A DNA stretch of 15,121 bases, from the NCBI GenBank assembly GCA_947575935.1, contig CANPPM010000023.1, forward strand, positions 1 through 15,121, written 5' to 3'. The notes beneath the pieces are model-generated. The model saw nothing but the letters and a program-made list of their open reading frames with translations, made no database searches and had not been told where the DNA came from. Within the stretch, counting starts at the first letter, position 1, and the number at the start of each line of letters is the position of its first letter. Shown here piece by piece: positions 13,466 to 15,121 of the stretch. This DNA comes from an uncultured Butyricicoccus sp. (GTDB lineage Bacteria > Bacillota > Clostridia > Oscillospirales > Butyricicoccaceae). A program made the position numbers and the translations under genes.

Positions 13466-14680
13466 ATGAAAGTTCTGGTTATTAATGCCGGCAGCTCTTC
13501 GCTGAAATATCAGCTGATCAATACCGCAGACGGCGCGGTCATGGCCAAGGGCCTCTGTGAGCGGATCGGCATCGACGGCGTGCTTGTGCATACCGGCAAC
13601 AAAACGGACGAAAAGTTTACGATCAAAACACCGATGCCCACCCATGCGGAAGCAATTTCGGCTGTTATCCAGATCCTGCTCGACAGCGAAAAGGGCGTGA
13701 TCTCTTCTATGAAGGAAATTGACGCGGTCGGTCACCGCGTCGTACACGGCGGCGAATTCTTCTCGGATTCCGTGCTGATTACGGAAGCGGTGATCAAGGC
13801 GATTGAAGACTGCGTACCGCTTGCACCGCTGCATAACCCGCCCAACCTGATCGGTATCCGCGCTTGTCAGGAAGTCATGGGGCCGGATGTGCCAATGGTC
13901 GCAGTATTCGACACCGCATTCCATCAATCCATGCCGCAGACCAGCTATATGTATGCAATCCCGTATGAATACTACAAGAAATACAAAATCAGAAGATACG
14001 GCTTTCACGGCACCTCGCACAAATACGTTGCACAGCAGGCGGCCGAGATGCTTGGCCGCGATCTGGACGAGCTGAAGCTGATTACCTGCCATCTCGGTAA
14101 CGGCTCGTCAATTGCCGCTATTAAAAACGGCAAATCGTTTGATACCTCGATGGGATTTACCCCGCTGGACGGCCTGCCGATGGGCACCCGCGCCGGGAAT
14201 ATCGACCCGGCCATCATCGAATTCCTTTCCGAAAATGAAGGCCTTTCCGCAAAAGAGGTCATCAATATCCTCAATAAAAAGTCTGGTATGCTGGGCATTT
14301 CGGGCGTCTCCTCCGACTTCCGTGATCTGGATGCTGCAAACGAAGAGGGCAATGCGCGCGCCAAGCTGGCCAAGGATATGTTTGATAACTCGGTCAAAAA
14401 GATCATTGGCTCTTACATCGCCGAGATGGGCGGCGTAGATGCAATCATCTTCACTGCGGGCGTCGGCGAAAACGACCGTTCGGTACGTTGGGACGTGTGC
14501 TCCCATATGGAATATCTGGGGATCAAGATCGATCCGGAGAAAAACAAATTCCGCGGCCGCCAGATGGATATTTCCATCGACTGGGCGCGCGTGCGCGTAT
14601 TGGTCATCCCCACGAACGAAGAGCTTATGATCGCACAGGATACCGAACGCCTGGTCAAGCTTTCCCAGCTCAATCAGTAA
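13466..14680 (+). CDS. ackA: Acetate kinase
   Basis: This 404-residue cytoplasmic enzyme interconverts acetyl-phosphate plus ADP with acetate plus ATP, the ATP-yielding last step of acetate fermentation. Family landmarks are all present: N-terminal MKVLVINAGSSSLKY (Asn7), GHRVVHGG with Arg91, FDTAFH with Asp149, YGFHGTSHKY with His181, HLGNGSS (209-214), MGTRAGNIDP with Arg242, GVGEN (332-336) and NEE at 384-386. The ATG at 13466 is preceded by AAAGGAGATC; upstream in-frame codons from 13289 run through the promoter and leader and are rejected. Length is typical. Unlike many genomes, pta is not adjacent. The gene is divergent from tmcAL and followed by terminator hairpins. AT-richer codon choice than tmcAL is in keeping with high expression. 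Confidence 0.98.
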   Translation: MKVLVINAGSSSLKYQLINTADGAVMAKGLCERIGIDGVLVHTGNKTDEKFTIKTPMPTHAEAISAVIQILLDSEKGVISSMKEIDAVGHRVVHGGEFFSDSVLITEAVIKAIEDCVPLAPLHNPPNLIGIRACQEVMGPDVPMVAVFDTAFHQSMPQTSYMYAIPYEYYKKYKIRRYGFHGTSHKYVAQQAAEMLGRDLDELKLITCHLGNGSSIAAIKNGKSFDTSMGFTPLDGLPMGTRAGNIDPAIIEFLSENEGLSAKEVINILNKKSGMLGISGVSSDFRDLDAANEEGNARAKLAKDMFDNSVKKIIGSYIAEMGGVDAIIFTAGVGENDRSVRWDVCSHMEYLGIKIDPEKNKFRGRQMDISIDWARVRVLVIPTNEELMIAQDTERLVKLSQLNQ

Positions 14681-14695
14681 AAAAGCCCCCCTGCC

Positions 14696-14720
14696 GTGCC
14701 TGCATCGATACTGCAGGCAC
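14696..14720 (+). terminator. First hairpin after ackA
   Basis: GTGCCTGCA (14696-14704) and TGCAGGCAC (14712-14720) make a perfect 9-bp stem with a 7-base loop, 15 bases after the ackA stop. It has no T-tract of its own and directly abuts the next hairpin. It may protect the 3' end of the transcript rather than terminate it. Confidence 0.5.
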
Positions 14721-14721
14721 A

Positions 14722-14749
14722 CAGCCGGTTTTCCGGCTGCGTAATTTTT
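14722..14749 (+). terminator. Rho-independent terminator of ackA
   Basis: CAGCCGG (14722-14728) and CCGGCTG (14733-14739) form a perfect 7-bp stem closed by a TTTT loop, followed by CGTAATTTTTG. This is the best terminator candidate for ackA. Confidence 0.75.
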
Positions 14750-14770
14750 GTAAGGTGCATACGGCAAGGT

Positions 14771-14808
14771 ACAGCCCCGGGACGCGTTAGCGTCTGCGGG
14801 GCTGTTTT
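14771..14808 (+). terminator. Third hairpin, between ackA and yaaA
   Basis: ACAGCCCC (14771-14778) pairs with GGGGCTGT (14798-14805), enclosing a second perfect stem GACGC-GTTA-GCGTC (14781-14794), and runs into TTTT (14805-14808). It is a two-tier terminator-like structure 37 bases before the yaaA ATG. It could be a backup terminator or an attenuator in front of yaaA. Confidence 0.6.
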
Positions 14809-14844
14809 CCGACAGTCATTTTTTCAATGGAGGATCTGCTCTAC

Positions 14845-15121
14845 ATGAGAATCCTGATTTCCCCCGCCAAGAAAATGCGGGTAGATCCCGACAGTTTTGC
14901 GCCAGACAGCCCGCCCATTTTTCTGGAACAGGCCGAGCGGCTTCAAATTGCGCTGCAGGGAATGTCCAAGAAGGAGCTGCAGGCGCTTTGGCGGTGCAGC
15001 GACGCGATTGCCGCCCTCAGCATGGAACATCTGCACAAAATGAATTTGCGCCGCTGTCTAACCCCGGCCGTACTGTCCTATGATGGAATCCAATACCGCT
15101 ACATGGCCCCCGGCGTAATGG
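14845..15121 (+). CDS. yaaA: Peroxide-stress protein YaaA (DUF328), 3' end missing
   Basis: The first 92 codons are present; the gene runs off the right edge. The start MRILISPAKKMRVD matches the conserved YaaA N-terminus (ISPAKxM), and the later segment PAVLSYDGIQYRYM matches the family's F/Y-x-G-x-x-Y region. YaaA limits intracellular iron and oxidative DNA damage during peroxide stress in E. coli and has a DNA-binding fold; its role in anaerobes is less studied. The ATG at 14845 follows GGAGG at about 11 bases. No stop is reached. Three hairpins separate it from ackA, so it probably has separate or attenuated expression; no promoter is obvious in the short gap. Confidence 0.92.
   Translation, partial: MRILISPAKKMRVDPDSFAPDSPPIFLEQAERLQIALQGMSKKELQALWRCSDAIAALSMEHLHKMNLRRCLTPAVLSYDGIQYRYMAPGVM

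Noticed and set aside
14749..14757. TGTAAGGT, resembling one unit of the 11-bp regulator repeat
   Set aside because: It is a single copy with no second unit 11 bp away, so it is most likely coincidence.
1..15121. tRNA genes, CRISPR arrays, insertion sequences or prophage remnants
   Set aside because: I saw no cloverleaf-like segments with CCA ends, no regularly spaced long repeats, and no transposase, integrase or phage protein motifs in any frame.

Overview
The window looks like a chromosomal segment from a fairly GC-rich Clostridia-type Firmicute, most probably an Oscillospiraceae/Ruminococcaceae-like gut anaerobe. This rests on strong AGGAGG-type ribosome binding sites, the DUF512 - der - plsY - gpsA order, the YceD-rpmF pair, a TmcAL (YlbM) homologue and a Cpr/LanFEG-type peptide-resistance locus. 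It is an inference from gene content; no taxonomic marker was searched. I see no tRNA, rRNA, CRISPR array, transposase, integrase or phage gene.

Left part (1-4866): a divergently arranged antimicrobial-peptide response module. On the minus strand lie an ABC ATPase and two ABC-2 permeases of the lantibiotic protection type (LanFEG / CprABC-like), followed by the first codons of one more gene cut off by the window edge. On the plus strand lie an OmpR-family response regulator and a two-TM sensor kinase that resembles CprK/NisK-type kinases. Between the two transcription units are four tandem 11-bp direct repeats (three near-identical copies, one degenerate). They cover the -35 region of the ABC promoter, a layout like PhoB-type activation. 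No lantibiotic biosynthesis gene is visible, so the module probably confers resistance to peptides from outside rather than producer self-immunity.

Middle part (4893-11785): housekeeping genes. A RluA-family pseudouridine synthase (minus) is divergent from yceD-rpmF (23S rRNA/ribosome-related DUF177 protein and ribosomal protein L32), which ends in a clear intrinsic terminator. Next come a DUF512 radical-SAM/PDZ protein (TTG start), the ribosome-assembly GTPase Der, and the phospholipid precursor genes plsY and gpsA (translationally coupled by a 4-nt overlap). GpsA makes glycerol-3-phosphate and PlsY acylates it.

Right part (11786-15121): tmcAL (minus), whose product uses ATP and acetate to acetylate tRNA-Met, is divergent from ackA (acetate kinase). 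Their 288-bp intergenic region contains four perfect inverted repeats: two upstream of the ackA promoter and two in the ackA leader. After ackA come three hairpins, at least one a good terminator, and then the start of yaaA, which runs off the right edge.

Most promising for follow-up: the 11-bp repeat array with its Cpr-like module, and the series of four dyads between tmcAL and ackA. The rest is ordinary conserved Firmicute gene content.
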